Counted from the stretch's first letter, positions 25,675 through 33,768 are shown. The stretch is 64,000 bases of DNA from Pseudomonas lurida (GCF_013522705.1 NZ_JAAMRE010000015.1:1-64000), one strand, 5' to 3'. Numbers and translations are program-made. The notes: generated from the sequence alone by a model not told the origin.

Positions 25675-26244
25675 TTATCCGTGCAGCGTGTCCAACCATT
25701 GGGCGCGGGTGATGCGGTACAAAACATGATGACGCAGCGGGTCGTCGGCTGCGACTTTGGGGTGTTCAAAATCGGCCTGCGGATCGTAATGCATACCGAT
25801 GGCCTGCATGACTTTTTGTGAAGGCAGATTGGCTTCGGTGGTGAAGGCGACGATTTCATCCAGCTGCAAGCGGTCGAAACCACAACGCAAGGCCGCCCAG
25901 GCGGCCTCACTGGCGTAACCCAGGCCCCAATGCTCGCGCGCCAGGCGCCAGCCAATTTCCACCGCCGGGGTGAAGCCGGTTTCAAAGCTGACGTTCTGCA
26001 ACCCGGTGAAGCCGATGAATTCGCCGCTGTCCTTGCGCTGCAAGGCCCAGAAACCGAAGCCGTATTCGGCGAAATGGCCACGGATGCGCCCGATCAAGGC
26101 GGCGCTTTCCAGGTGGCTCAGCCGGGCCGGGAAATAGCGCATCACCTGAGGGTCGTCGCACATGCTCGCAAATGCCTTGAGGTCTTTGTCGCGCCACTGG
26201 CGCAGCACCAGCCGCGCGCTTTCCAATTCCAGTATCGGCTCCAT
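25675..26244 (-). CDS. GNAT N-acetyltransferase, RimJ/RimL-like
   Basis: A 189-residue GNAT protein beginning ILELESARLVLRQWRDKDL, as in the Acetyltransf_3 group. The acetyl-CoA loop is in IGWRLAREHWGLGYASEAAWAALRCGF near residue 97, followed by EANLPSQKVMQAIGM (the N-x-x-S-x-x-x-x-x-x-x-G motif). Substrate unknown: an amino-terminal residue or small molecule. Strong ribosome site GGGAGGGG. It lies 38 bases upstream of tesB on the same strand. Confidence 0.8.
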   Translation of the reverse strand: MEPILELESARLVLRQWRDKDLKAFASMCDDPQVMRYFPARLSHLESAALIGRIRGHFAEYGFGFWALQRKDSGEFIGFTGLQNVSFETGFTPAVEIGWRLAREHWGLGYASEAAWAALRCGFDRLQLDEIVAFTTEANLPSQKVMQAIGMHYDPQADFEHPKVAADDPLRHHVLYRITRAQWLDTLHG

Positions 26245-26319
26245 GGGGCCCCTCCCTTGCCATGTGCGTGAGTGTACAGCGCTGTTAAGATCAGTCGCAG
26301 ATTCCCGTCAGAAAATTCC

Positions 26320-27240
26320 ATGCCATTGCCACTGATCTACCACGATGACTACAGCCCGGAGTTCCCGGCGGACCACCGGTTCCCGATGGACAAATTCCGC
26401 CTGCTGCGTGACCACCTGGTGGCCAGCGGCCTGACCAAGGACAGCCAACTGCTGCGCCCGTCATTGTGCCCGCCGCAGATTCTGGCCCTGGCCCATGAAC
26501 CTGGGTATATCGAACGCTACATGAGCGGCGAGTTGTCCCGCGAAGACCAACGGCGCCTCGGCCTGCCCTGGAGCGAAGCCCTGGCCCGGCGCACGGTGCG
26601 AGCGGTGGGCGGTTCGATCCTGGCCGCCGAGCAAGCATTGGAGCACGGCCTGGCCTGCCATCTGGCGGGCGGCACCCACCATGCCCATTACGATTACCCG
26701 GCAGGCTTTTGCATTTTCAATGACCTGGCGGTAATCAGCCGTTACCTGCTGGAAAGCGGCCGGGTCGACCGCGTGCTGATCTTCGATTGCGACGTGCACC
26801 AGGGCGACGGCACTGCGCGCATCCTGCACGACACCCCGGAAGCGATCACCGTGTCGCTGCACTGCGAAAAAAACTTCCCCGCGCGCAAGGCCCACAGCGA
26901 CTGGGACATCCCACTGCCCATGGGCATGGGCGATGCCGACTATCTCAAAGTGGTCGATGACGCCCTCAACTACCTGTTGCCGCTGTATCAGCCCGACCTG
27001 GTGCTGTACGACGCCGGCGTAGATGTGCATAAGGATGACGCCCTCGGTTACCTCAAGCTGACAGACCAAGGCCTGGCCGACCGCGATGAACGCGTGATGC
27101 GTCACTGTCTGGGCCGCGACATTCCGGTGATGGGCGTGATCGGCGGCGGCTACAGCAAAGACCGCACGGCCCTGGCCCGCCGCCACGGCATCCTGCACCA
27201 CAGCGCGCAGCGGGTGTGGACGTCATCAGGTTGTCATTGA
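26320..27240 (+). CDS. Histone-deacetylase-superfamily amidohydrolase
   Basis: A 306-residue zinc-dependent deacetylase-like enzyme beginning LPLIYHDDYSPEFPADHRFPMDKF. Family residues: the His pair in LAGGTHHAHYDYPAGFCIFNDLAV near residue 125, the metal site FDCDVHQGDGTA near 155, D in LYDAGVDVH near 232, and GVIGGGYSKD. It resembles bacterial class-IV-like HDAC proteins; likely substrates are acetylated small amines or lysines. The ATG at 26320 begins where homology starts. Confidence 0.85.
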   Translation: MPLPLIYHDDYSPEFPADHRFPMDKFRLLRDHLVASGLTKDSQLLRPSLCPPQILALAHEPGYIERYMSGELSREDQRRLGLPWSEALARRTVRAVGGSILAAEQALEHGLACHLAGGTHHAHYDYPAGFCIFNDLAVISRYLLESGRVDRVLIFDCDVHQGDGTARILHDTPEAITVSLHCEKNFPARKAHSDWDIPLPMGMGDADYLKVVDDALNYLLPLYQPDLVLYDAGVDVHKDDALGYLKLTDQGLADRDERVMRHCLGRDIPVMGVIGGGYSKDRTALARRHGILHHSAQRVWTSSGCH

Positions 27241-27250
27241 TTTGTGAGCG

Positions 27251-27886
27251 TTACCCACAATGGCTGTGGAACGGCCTGTGGATAACTTGAGCGTAAGCGG
27301 CTGAGAGCCAGTCTCTGCATAGCCTGTAGGAAGCTGTACATTTTTTGATCAGGCAGCGTCGCACTCCTCAGGTAGAATGCTCGGCTTATTTTTGCGATCG
27401 TAGCCCTGCCCATGCCCGACATTTCCTCTCGACACGCCACCATCATCGGCGGCGGCCCAGCCGGGCTGATGGCCGCCGAAGTCTTGAGCCTGGCCGGGGT
27501 GCATGTGGACCTCTACGACGGCATGCCCTCGGTGGGGCGCAAGTTCCTGCTGGCGGGCGTAGGCGGTATGAACATCACCCATTCCGAGGCGTACCCGGCC
27601 TTTGTGGCCCGCTACGCCGAGCGCGCCGCGCAAATGGCGCCCTTGCTGCGTGAGTTTGGTGCCCAAGCGTTGTGCGAGTGGATTCATGGCCTGGGTATTC
27701 AAACTTTTGTCGGCACCTCCGGCCGTGTATTTCCTACCGACATGAAAGCCGCCCCGCTCTTACGTGCCTGGCTCAAGCGCCTGCGCGACCAAGGCGTGGT
27801 TATCCACACCCGCCATCGCTGGGTGGGCTGGAATGCCGAGGGCGATTTACTTATCCACAGCCCGGACGGCGAAACAGTTGTCCACA
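27251..27886. other. Cluster of DnaA-box-like 9-mers
   Basis: Exact TTATCCACA occurs at 27277-27285 (minus strand), 27800-27808 and 27851-27859 (plus). One-mismatch relatives are TTACCCACA at 27251-27259 and TTGTCCACA at 27878-27886. The first two sites are intergenic; the others lie in the flavoprotein gene, where they use the less favoured codons GTT and CTT. Whether DnaA binds is unknown. Confidence 0.45.
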
Positions 27887-28638
27887 GCGAGGCCGTGCTG
27901 CTGGCCCTGGGCGGCGGCAGTTGGTCGCGCCTGGGTTCCGACGGCGCCTGGCTCAAGCTGCTGGAAGACAAAGGCGTGCCCTACGTCCGCCTGCAACCGA
28001 GCAACTGTGGTTTCGAGGTATCGGCCTGGAGCGATTTGATGGTCAGCAAATTCGCCGGCGCGCCGTTGAAAAACGTCGCCATCGGCTTGGGGGACGACAA
28101 ACCGCGGCTGGGCGAATGCGTGATCACTGCCACTGGTATCGAGGGCAGCTTGATCTATGCGTTGTCGGCGCCGATTCGGGAAGCGATCAACCGCGACGGC
28201 GCGGCCACCGTGCATATCGATTTGCTGCCGAGCAAACCGCTGGATAAGGTCCAGGCCGCCCTGACCAAACCGCGTGGCTCGCGCTCGATAAGCAAGCATT
28301 TGCACAGCCAGTTGGGGTTGGATGGGGTGAAAGCCGCGCTGCTGCGCGAGTTGACGCCAGCCGATCACTTCCAGGATCCCGCGCAGTTGGCGGTGGATAT
28401 CAAGGCGTTACCCCTGACGCTGGTGAAAACCCGGCCAATGGATGAAGCCATCAGCACCGCAGGCGGCGTGCCCTTTGAAGCGTTAGATGAGCGCTTGATG
28501 CTCAAGCAATTGCCGGGGGTGTTTTGTGCGGGCGAGATGCTGGATTGGGAAGCGCCGACCGGCGGGTATTTGCTGACGGGGTGCTTTGCCAGTGGTCGAG
28601 CAGCTGGGCGGGGCATGCTGGAATGGTTGAACCGCTGA
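27412..28638 (+). CDS. NAD(P)/FAD-dependent oxidoreductase, HI0933/BaiN family (TIGR03862-like)
   Basis: A 408-residue flavoprotein. The dinucleotide-binding motif [21 protein letters not shown] is at residue 9, followed by the family sequence [19 protein letters not shown]. The C-terminal FAD contact is [31 protein letters not shown]. The reaction is unknown. The TGA stop (28636-28638) coincides with the first three bases of a 115-base repeat. Three DnaA-box-like sites lie inside the gene near codons 130-158. Confidence 0.82.
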   Translation: MPDISSRHATIIGGGPAGLMAAEVLSLAGVHVDLYDGMPSVGRKFLLAGVGGMNITHSEAYPAFVARYAERAAQMAPLLREFGAQALCEWIHGLGIQTFVGTSGRVFPTDMKAAPLLRAWLKRLRDQGVVIHTRHRWVGWNAEGDLLIHSPDGETVVHSEAVLLALGGGSWSRLGSDGAWLKLLEDKGVPYVRLQPSNCGFEVSAWSDLMVSKFAGAPLKNVAIGLGDDKPRLGECVITATGIEGSLIYALSAPIREAINRDGAATVHIDLLPSKPLDKVQAALTKPRGSRSISKHLHSQLGLDGVKAALLRELTPADHFQDPAQLAVDIKALPLTLVKTRPMDEAISTAGGVPFEALDERLMLKQLPGVFCAGEMLDWEAPTGGYLLTGCFASGRAAGRGMLEWLNR

Positions 28639-28750
28639 TCGTTCCCACGCTCCGCGTGGTAATGCCGCCAGGGACGCTCCGCGTCCCGCTGTAGAGTCGT
28701 GACGCAGAGCGTCACAGGATGCATTCCCACGCAGAGCGTGGGAACGATCA
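28636..28750. repeat. 115-base MITE-like repeat with terminal inverted repeats
   Basis: Begins TGATCGTTCCCACGCTCCGC and ends in the near-complement, GCAGAGCGTGGGAACGATCA. Internal inverted pairs (GGGACGCTCCGCGTCCC, GTGACGCAGAGCGTCAC) give a cruciform-like fold. The type is common between Pseudomonas genes. It fills the whole convergent gap; its first three bases are the upstream gene's stop and it ends one base before the helicase stop codon. Confidence 0.85.
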
Positions 28751-28751
28751 T

Positions 28752-30086
28752 TTACTTCTTCTTACGCGGCCCGGTATTAAACACCGGCACCTTGCGCACC
28801 GGCTTGATCGACGGCTCCACCGGCGCCGCGTCCCCACTGTCCACCCACTTGCCCAGATTGCGCTTGCCGCCACCACCGGACGCCTTGGGCTTCTTCGGTT
28901 TTTTCGGCTTCTTCACCACTTGCCCGCTGGCATCGGTATCCGGAACCCGGTGCTCGGGCTCAAAGTCCGGCTCGGTTTTGCGCGTGAGGGTCTGACGGGT
29001 CAGCATCTCGATGGCCGACAGCATGTTCACTTCATCGGCACACACCAGGGAAATCGCCTCGCCGGTGTTGCCCGCGCGGCCAGTGCGGCCGATACGGTGG
29101 ATGTAGTCCTCGGCCACGATCGGCAGGTCGAAGTTGACCACCAGCGGCAGGTCTTCAATGTCCAGGCCACGGGCCGCCACATCGGTGGCCACCAGGATCT
29201 GCACATCGCTGGACTTGAAGCGGTCCAGCGCGCGTTGGCGCGTAGCCTGGGGTTTGTCGCCATGGATGCCGTCGGCATTGATGCCCAGGCCCTGCAACTT
29301 GTCCACCAGCGCATCCACGCCGTTGCGGGTCTTGGCAAACACCAGCACCTGCTTCCAGCGGCCTTTGCGCATCAGGTGCACAAACAGCTCCGGCTTGCGC
29401 TTCTTGTCCACCGGCACTACCCATTGCTTGACGGTGTTGGCGGCGACGTTACGCGGGCTGACTTCGATGCTCAGCGGGTCGTTGAGCATCTGCCCGGCCA
29501 GCAGGCGGATGTCATCGGAGAAGGTCGCCGAAAACAACAGGGTCTGGCGCTTTTTCGGCAGCATGCGGTAGATGTTCGCCAGTTCTTCGGAGAAGCCCAG
29601 ATCGAGCATGCGATCCGCTTCGTCCAGCACCAGGGTCTGCAGCTGATTGAGCTTCAGCGCGTTCTGGCGGAACAGATCGATCAAGCGGCCAGGGGTGGCG
29701 ACCAGGATGTCGACGCCCTTGCGCAGCTTCATCATTTGCGGGTTGATGCTCACGCCGCCGTACACCGCGTAGGTGGTCAGCGGCAGGTGTTGCGCATATT
29801 CGGCGACGCTGGCGTGGACCTGCTCGGCCAGCTCACGGGTTGGGCACAGGATCAGCGCGCGTGCCGAGTTGGCGGCGACTTTCGGCCCTTCCAGGGTCAG
29901 CAATTGCAGCAACGGCACGGCGAAGCCGGCGGTCTTGCCGGTGCCGGTCTGGGCGGCGGCCATCAGGTCGCGACCGGCCAGCACCGCCGGAATGGCTTGC
30001 GCCTGCACCGGCGTCGGGGTCTGGTAGCCGAGCGTCTCAAGGGCGCGCAGCAAGGGTTCGATCAGGCCAAGGGTGGCGAAAGTCAT
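28752..30086 (-). CDS. rhlE: DEAD-box RNA helicase, RhlE-like
   Basis: ATP-dependent RNA helicase, 444 residues. Ordered motifs: Q motif and [12 protein letters not shown] (I, near residue 46), PTRELAEQ (Ia), TPGRLID (Ib), DEAD (II, near 150), SAT (III), [16 protein letters not shown] (IV), [13 protein letters not shown] (V), [10 protein letters not shown] (VI). The C-terminal tail from about residue 375 is low-complexity and basic ([18 protein letters not shown]), a probable RNA-binding extension. The ATG at 30086 matches the family N-terminus (MTFATLGL). It lies 47 bases downstream of a yedA-like gene on the same strand. Confidence 0.88.
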   Translation of the reverse strand: MTFATLGLIEPLLRALETLGYQTPTPVQAQAIPAVLAGRDLMAAAQTGTGKTAGFAVPLLQLLTLEGPKVAANSARALILCPTRELAEQVHASVAEYAQHLPLTTYAVYGGVSINPQMMKLRKGVDILVATPGRLIDLFRQNALKLNQLQTLVLDEADRMLDLGFSEELANIYRMLPKKRQTLLFSATFSDDIRLLAGQMLNDPLSIEVSPRNVAANTVKQWVVPVDKKRKPELFVHLMRKGRWKQVLVFAKTRNGVDALVDKLQGLGINADGIHGDKPQATRQRALDRFKSSDVQILVATDVAARGLDIEDLPLVVNFDLPIVAEDYIHRIGRTGRAGNTGEAISLVCADEVNMLSAIEMLTRQTLTRKTEPDFEPEHRVPDTDASGQVVKKPKKPKKPKASGGGGKRNLGKWVDSGDAAPVEPSIKPVRKVPVFNTGPRKKK

Positions 30087-30133
30087 GTAGTTACCGTAGG
30101 AAAAATCAACGCAAGGTCGCAATGCGCGGCAGT

Positions 30134-31030
30134 TTACCTTATTTCCGGCTTGGGCTTGCGCCACTGGGGCAGGCTGATCAACAGCACCGCGCTGATAATC
30201 ACCAGCATGGCCAGGGCTTCTTCCAGGCCGATGGTTTCACCGACGAACACAATCCCCAGCAACACCGCCACCGCCGGGTTGACGTAGGCGTAACTGGTCG
30301 CCGCTGCCGGGCGCACGTGCTTGAGCAGGTACATATAGGCGTTGAAGGCGATGATCGAGCCGAATACGGTCAAGTAAGCCAGGGCCAGCCAGCCTTCCAA
30401 CGGAGGCATCGCCTGCAGGTGCTCGCCGGACAGCGCACTGACGATCAACAACGCCACACCGGCCACCAGCATTTCCGCGGCACTGGCCATGGCGCCCTCG
30501 GGCAACGGCAACTGCCGGCTCCACACCGAGCCGAACGCCCATGACGCCGCCGCAAACAGCAACAACGCGGCCCCTATCGGACTCGACTGCAGGGTGTTGC
30601 CCATGTTGAGCATGGCGATGCCGACGATCCCCAGGATCACCCCGGCCCATTCCAGTCGCGTATTACGCGCGCCCCAGAAGTACCCGCACAGCAGGGTGAA
30701 CAGCGGCACCGTCGCTACCGCCAGCGCCGCCACCCCGGACGACACGCCGGTGTGCTCGGCCACGCTGACGCCGCCATTGCCGAAGGTGAGCAGCAAAATG
30801 CCGATCATCCCGGCGGCTTTCCACTGCTTCCAGGTCGGCGCCGGCACCCCACGCCATCTGAGGTAGCCATACATCAACGCCCCCGCCGTGCAAAACCGAA
30901 TCCCCGCTAGCAACAGCGGCGGCCAATATTCGACGCCGATGCGGATCACCAGGTAGGTGGAACCCCAGATCACATATAAAGCAAAGAAGGCAGCGATCAA
31001 CGGTAAGGGAAAGCGACGTGGGCCAGGCAT
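30134..31030 (-). CDS. yedA: EamA/DMT permease, YedA-like
   Basis: Ten membrane helices in two EamA repeats, 298 residues. N-terminal FALYVIWGSTYLVIRIGVEYWPPLLLAGIRF and C-terminal SYAYVNPAVAVLLGIVFVGETIG are the typical repeat signatures, closest to E. coli YedA. Probable exporter of amino acids or related metabolites. The divergent Lrp-family gene 160 bases away is a plausible regulator. Confidence 0.8.
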   Translation of the reverse strand: MPGPRRFPLPLIAAFFALYVIWGSTYLVIRIGVEYWPPLLLAGIRFCTAGALMYGYLRWRGVPAPTWKQWKAAGMIGILLLTFGNGGVSVAEHTGVSSGVAALAVATVPLFTLLCGYFWGARNTRLEWAGVILGIVGIAMLNMGNTLQSSPIGAALLLFAAASWAFGSVWSRQLPLPEGAMASAAEMLVAGVALLIVSALSGEHLQAMPPLEGWLALAYLTVFGSIIAFNAYMYLLKHVRPAAATSYAYVNPAVAVLLGIVFVGETIGLEEALAMLVIISAVLLISLPQWRKPKPEIR

Positions 31031-31189
31031 GGGGCGGCTCTATGACGGAAACGGGAGGCTTATTCTAGAAAGGCAGGCGGATAAAAATAAGTTACAAAAC
31101 CTGTTTAAACGGCCCATACACTTTTCAAAACAGGGTTATGGGGGCTATAAGCTTTGTTTTCGAAAGCAACCGGTGATTGGAGCCTTTCT

Positions 31190-31651
31190 ATGGACAAATA
31201 CGACCGCATGCTCCTCAACGCCCTGCTTGAAGACGGCCGCGCGTCCTACGCACAACTGGCGCGCATCGTTAACCTCTCCGCCCCGGCCGTGGCCGAACGC
31301 GTGGCCAAGCTGGAGGCCAGCGGGGTAATCACCGGCTATCAGGCCAAGGTGGACCTGTCCAAAGTGGGCTTACCGATTCAATGCGTGATTGAACTGCGCC
31401 TGACCCACCACGGTAATCAAAAGGTCTACGACGCCCTCGCCGAAATCCCCGAACTGACCGAGTGCCACCGCGTCACCGGCGACCCCTGCGTGATCATGCA
31501 GGCGGCGGTGGGGTCGATGCAGGAGCTGGAAAACCTGATCAACCGGATTGCAAAGTTTGGGTTCAGCAAGACCTCGATCATCCTATCGAGCGCGATAGAA
31601 CGGCGAGTGCCGTTGGGGCAATTGGAAGGTAATGGGAAAACGCTTGGCTGA
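31190..31651 (+). CDS. Lrp/AsnC-family regulator, divergent from the YedA-like exporter
   Basis: A 153-residue regulator. The winged helix is at residues 3-55 (DRMLLNALLEDGRASYAQLARIVNLSAPAVAERVAKLEASGVI). The RAM ligand-binding domain follows, with AEIPELTECHRVTGDPCVIMQAAV. The ATG at 31190 has GGAG upstream. Such regulators often sense an amino acid and control an adjacent exporter, which fits the divergent permease; this link is inferred. Confidence 0.85.
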   Translation: MDKYDRMLLNALLEDGRASYAQLARIVNLSAPAVAERVAKLEASGVITGYQAKVDLSKVGLPIQCVIELRLTHHGNQKVYDALAEIPELTECHRVTGDPCVIMQAAVGSMQELENLINRIAKFGFSKTSIILSSAIERRVPLGQLEGNGKTLG

Positions 31652-31657
31652 TAGATC

Positions 31658-31906
31658 GCCATCGGGGGCAAGCCCCCTCCCACAGTTTTGACCGCGTTGA
31701 CTGCGCCAATCCGAAGGTAAACACAGATCCAATGTGGGAGGGGGCTTGCCCCTCCCACAGTTTTGACCGCGTTGACTGCGCAATCCGAAGGTAAACACAG
31801 ATCCAATGTGGAGGGGGCTTGCCCCTCCCACAGTTTTGACCGCGTTGACTACGCAATCCGAAGGTAAACACAAATCCAATGTGGGAGGGGGCTTGCCCCC
31901 GATGGC
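31658..31906. repeat. Tandem REP array, GI type
   Basis: Four GI REP hairpins (GTGGGAGGGGGCTTGCCCC type) alternate with three near-identical spacers. Each spacer starts CACAGTTTTGACCGCGTTGA, at 31681, 31756 and 31829, giving periods of 75 and 73 bases. A single-spacer version lies at 32678-32775. Short frames across this array are translated repeat, not genes. Confidence 0.88.
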
Positions 31907-31907
31907 G

Positions 31908-31944
31908 TCAGTGGCCGCACCGCAAATTCGAGCGCTCAACGATC
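31908..31944 (-). pseudogene. 3'-end remnant of an acyl-carrier-like gene
   Basis: On the minus strand these bases read I-V-E-R-S-N-L-R-C-G-H-stop. They match the last codons of the intact carrier-like gene at 32776-33048 (I-V-E-R-A-N-L-Q-C-G-H-stop) with three base differences in 37. Homology stops at 31944; the next 24 bases are unrelated and lead straight to leader A. The likeliest history is loss of the gene pair from the first of two module copies. Confidence 0.7.
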
Positions 31945-31968
31945 GCGACGCCGTCAGAATGCTTGGAT

Positions 31969-32298
31969 GGCCAGCAAGACTGATCCCTTTCATTTGCGGG
32001 ACGTTTCCGAGAGAATCCCACCGTCTTGTTTCCGTCGGATCAGGTAGCTAGTCTCGCCCAGTCATCGAGTTTTCGGTGACCGGACGTGCAAGTCCGATGG
32101 CAAGCGAGATCACAAATCAACCTACAGCTTTACGCCTAGTCTCAGGCTTTCAATATGCCCGTTATGGCGGCTGTGCGTGGGAGACCTTCGGGTCTGCTGG
32201 GTTTACTTCTTGCCCCGGTCTTGCACACCTACGTACAGTTGCCACCCCATTCGCGTGCAAGCGAACGGTGTCGACTTCTTCCAGCAAGGAGTTCAACC
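31969..32298 (+). ncRNA. Structured 5' leader RNA of DUF6124 copy A
   Basis: A 330-base untranslated block before DUF6124 copy A. Elements in order: a 128-base conserved region; hairpin TCATCGA-GTTT-TCGGTGA (32062-32079); hairpin CGGAC-GTGCAA-GTCCG (32081-32096); a variable linker; a three-way junction with P1 GGCGGCTGTGCGT (32166-32178) and ACGTACAGTTGCC (32231-32243), P2 AGACC-TTCG-GGTCT (32182-32195) and P3 CTGGG/CCCGG (32197-32218); the segment CTTGCAC (32220-32226); hairpin TTCGC-GTGCAA-GCGAA (32250-32265). CTTGCAC is complementary to both GTGCAA loops plus the next G. Leader B at 33769 preserves every element with compensatory changes. Structure is well supported; regulatory function is inferred. 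Confidence 0.72.
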
Positions 32299-32595
32299 AT
32301 GGTCAAAGTCACGCCCGATCCACCCCACTTCCCCAGCGAAGACGCCCTGCTCCACCGCCGCGCCATCGACTACTACCTCAAAGCCAGCGCCCCCGATGCG
32401 CCCACTTTCACCCTGAACGACAACCTGAGCCTCGAAGACGCCCTCGCCCACGCGGCGGATTTGTTGCACTGCGCGGTGGGCACTGCACATTCGTCGGGGG
32501 AAGCGATGGATGTGCAGCAGCGGGCGGTGATGCATTTGGTGGAGATGGCAAAGGGAGTGGTGGATCAGGCTCTGGAGTGTGTGCAGCCTCGATGA
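32299..32595 (+). CDS. DUF6124 (former DUF3077-type) small protein, copy A
   Basis: A 98-residue soluble protein starting MVKVTPDPPHFPSEDALLHR, with an alpha-helical body (LSLEDALAHAADLLHCAVGTAHSSG) and a C-terminal helix DVQQRAVMHLVEMAKGVVDQ. It belongs to a Pseudomonas family often present in several copies per genome, function unknown. The frame stays open to 32155, but comparison with copy B and AAGGAG upstream fix the ATG at 32299. The two proteins differ at three positions (S/C near residue 30, D/G near 41, and the final R/Q). Confidence 0.8.
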   Translation: MVKVTPDPPHFPSEDALLHRRAIDYYLKASAPDAPTFTLNDNLSLEDALAHAADLLHCAVGTAHSSGEAMDVQQRAVMHLVEMAKGVVDQALECVQPR

Positions 32596-32611
32596 ACGAC
32601 ACATAACTAAC

Positions 32612-32775
32612 GTGGGAGGGGGCTTGCCCCCGATAGCGGTGGACCGGTCAGCTAATCTGTGACTGACAGATTGCCATCGGGGGCAAGCCCCCTCCCACAG
32701 TTTTGACCGCGTTGACTGCGCCAATCCGAAGGTAAACACAGATCCAATGTGGGAGGGGGCTTGCCCCCGATGGCG
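32612..32775. repeat. REPIN plus extra REP and spacer, GI type
   Basis: A full REPIN (32612-32698) with inner pairing around GATAGCGG and GATTGCCATC is followed by one spacer and one more REP (to 32774). The spacer is the same one that is tandemly amplified at 31681-31900. The carrier-like gene's stop codon lies immediately after it. Confidence 0.85.
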
Positions 32776-33048
32776 TCAGTGGCCGCACTGCAAATTCGCG
32801 CGCTCAACGATCAAGTCGACTATCTGCTTGATGGTAGTGATGTGATCCCAATCCTCCTGCGTCGCCTGCAAGTTGAATTGCCACTTGATCTGCATGACAA
32901 AGCAGGTCAAATCATCATCAATAATCTTGAAGTCATGGATGAAGTCCGTTTGCTCCGTGACCTGGCTTCGGTCGATAAAGCCGATGATATCGACGAATAG
33001 CTGAATTACCTTTTCGCTGATCTCGGTTCTAGTCGGGCTACCTTCCAT
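32776..33048 (-). CDS. Acyl-carrier-like (DUF1493-like) small protein
   Basis: A 90-residue acidic protein with an acyl-carrier-like helix pattern: EKVIQLFVDIIGFI, then FKIIDDDLTCFVMQIKWQFNLQ, then ITTIKQIVDLIVERAN. The DSL phosphopantetheine serine is replaced by DDL, so it cannot be a conventional carrier; DUF1493 is the best resemblance. I chose the ATG at 33048, whose ribosome site GAGG lies inside the end of the upstream gene and whose first codons overlap that stop. ATG 33060 is an alternative. Translationally coupled to the 33604 gene. Codon use and GC are unlike the flanking genes. Function unknown. Confidence 0.6.
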   Translation of the reverse strand: MEGSPTRTEISEKVIQLFVDIIGFIDRSQVTEQTDFIHDFKIIDDDLTCFVMQIKWQFNLQATQEDWDHITTIKQIVDLIVERANLQCGH

Positions 33049-33604
33049 TTCTGGCCTCATAGGCGCACTTACCAATACTGATTAGATCAAAAACAGCTAA
33101 CCCCGCAGCTACGAACGGAATGCCCCGTCCAATAATGCCAAATACCCGGACGGTGCCAAACGTTGCTTTCGCCATTCTGGCCACCGTGGGTTGCCTGATC
33201 AATGTACGGGGGAAAAAGCGCATGCCAATAAGACTCGCCAAGTTCGTCGTTTTGCTGGAGCCAACATGAACCCAAGTGCCCACGGCCATTTTGCTGATAG
33301 GTATGCCCGCGGCACCAGTGAGAACCGTTGCGGCCGTCAAGCCGTAGTGTTGCTGTGTGCATTTCCAGAGTTCGTCAAACGTGGTGCTCGGCACCGAGGA
33401 GTCAGCATGCACGGGCTTGAGGAGCTGGTAACTGGCGCCATGGGTCCAGCTTGGCGAACCAGGTAAAACCATGACTGCCGGGCAGCTTGTCATCGCGTTT
33501 CCCAAATGAAACGCCACGTTTGAAGTTGAGCCGAAATCGATGCCGTTACGCTGGAGTTCAAACTGGCTTCGCATGATTGCTGTGTGAAGATCGCTTTCCT
33601 GCAT
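33038..33604 (-). CDS. STM2901-like membrane-associated protein of unknown function
   Basis: 188 residues from the ATG at 33604 (a start at 33697 would add 31). After a polar N-terminus with RNGIDFGSTSNVAFHLG comes TFDELWKCTQQHYGLTAATVLTGAAGIPISK. A basic stretch follows, then a hydrophobic C-terminal segment GIIGRGIPFVAAGLAVFDLISIG. This layout resembles the STM2901 family of enterobacteria and pseudomonads; that match is from memory and moderate. GC is visibly lower than in the surrounding genes, suggesting horizontal origin. It is divergent from leader B and shares about 165 bases with it. Confidence 0.5.
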   Translation of the reverse strand: MQESDLHTAIMRSQFELQRNGIDFGSTSNVAFHLGNAMTSCPAVMVLPGSPSWTHGASYQLLKPVHADSSVPSTTFDELWKCTQQHYGLTAATVLTGAAGIPISKMAVGTWVHVGSSKTTNLASLIGMRFFPRTLIRQPTVARMAKATFGTVRVFGIIGRGIPFVAAGLAVFDLISIGKCAYEARNGR

Positions 33605-33768
33605 GACGTAGTCCCTGTACGTAAATGACAGCAGGGATCTTAGGTCGCAGCGAAGGGCTATAGACGGGAGACGGGAAAATCCAGAAAAGTCCGACATGAC
33701 AGCAAGTCTAAGCCTACTGACTATTCAGAAAGCAAATAAACGCCCCGAAAAAGAGCTGTTGTTTCAAA

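Noticed and set aside
31681..31900. Possible CRISPR array
   Set aside because: Repeats and spacers are both conserved between units, the period is 73-75 bases, repeats are REP palindromes, and no cas genes are near. The 19-base array at 23791 has no spacers at all.
31578..31993. Minus-strand frames of 97-136 codons across the REP array
   Set aside because: The peptides repeat the same motif (WICVYLRI and relatives) because they translate the REP spacer units; no ribosome site or non-repeat content.
31998..32290. Rsm/CsrA-type GGA motifs in the DUF6124 leaders
   Set aside because: Five GGA triplets occur in each leader, one in the ribosome site, but they sit in stems or unstructured parts rather than hexaloops, so Rsm control is not supported despite ladS being nearby.
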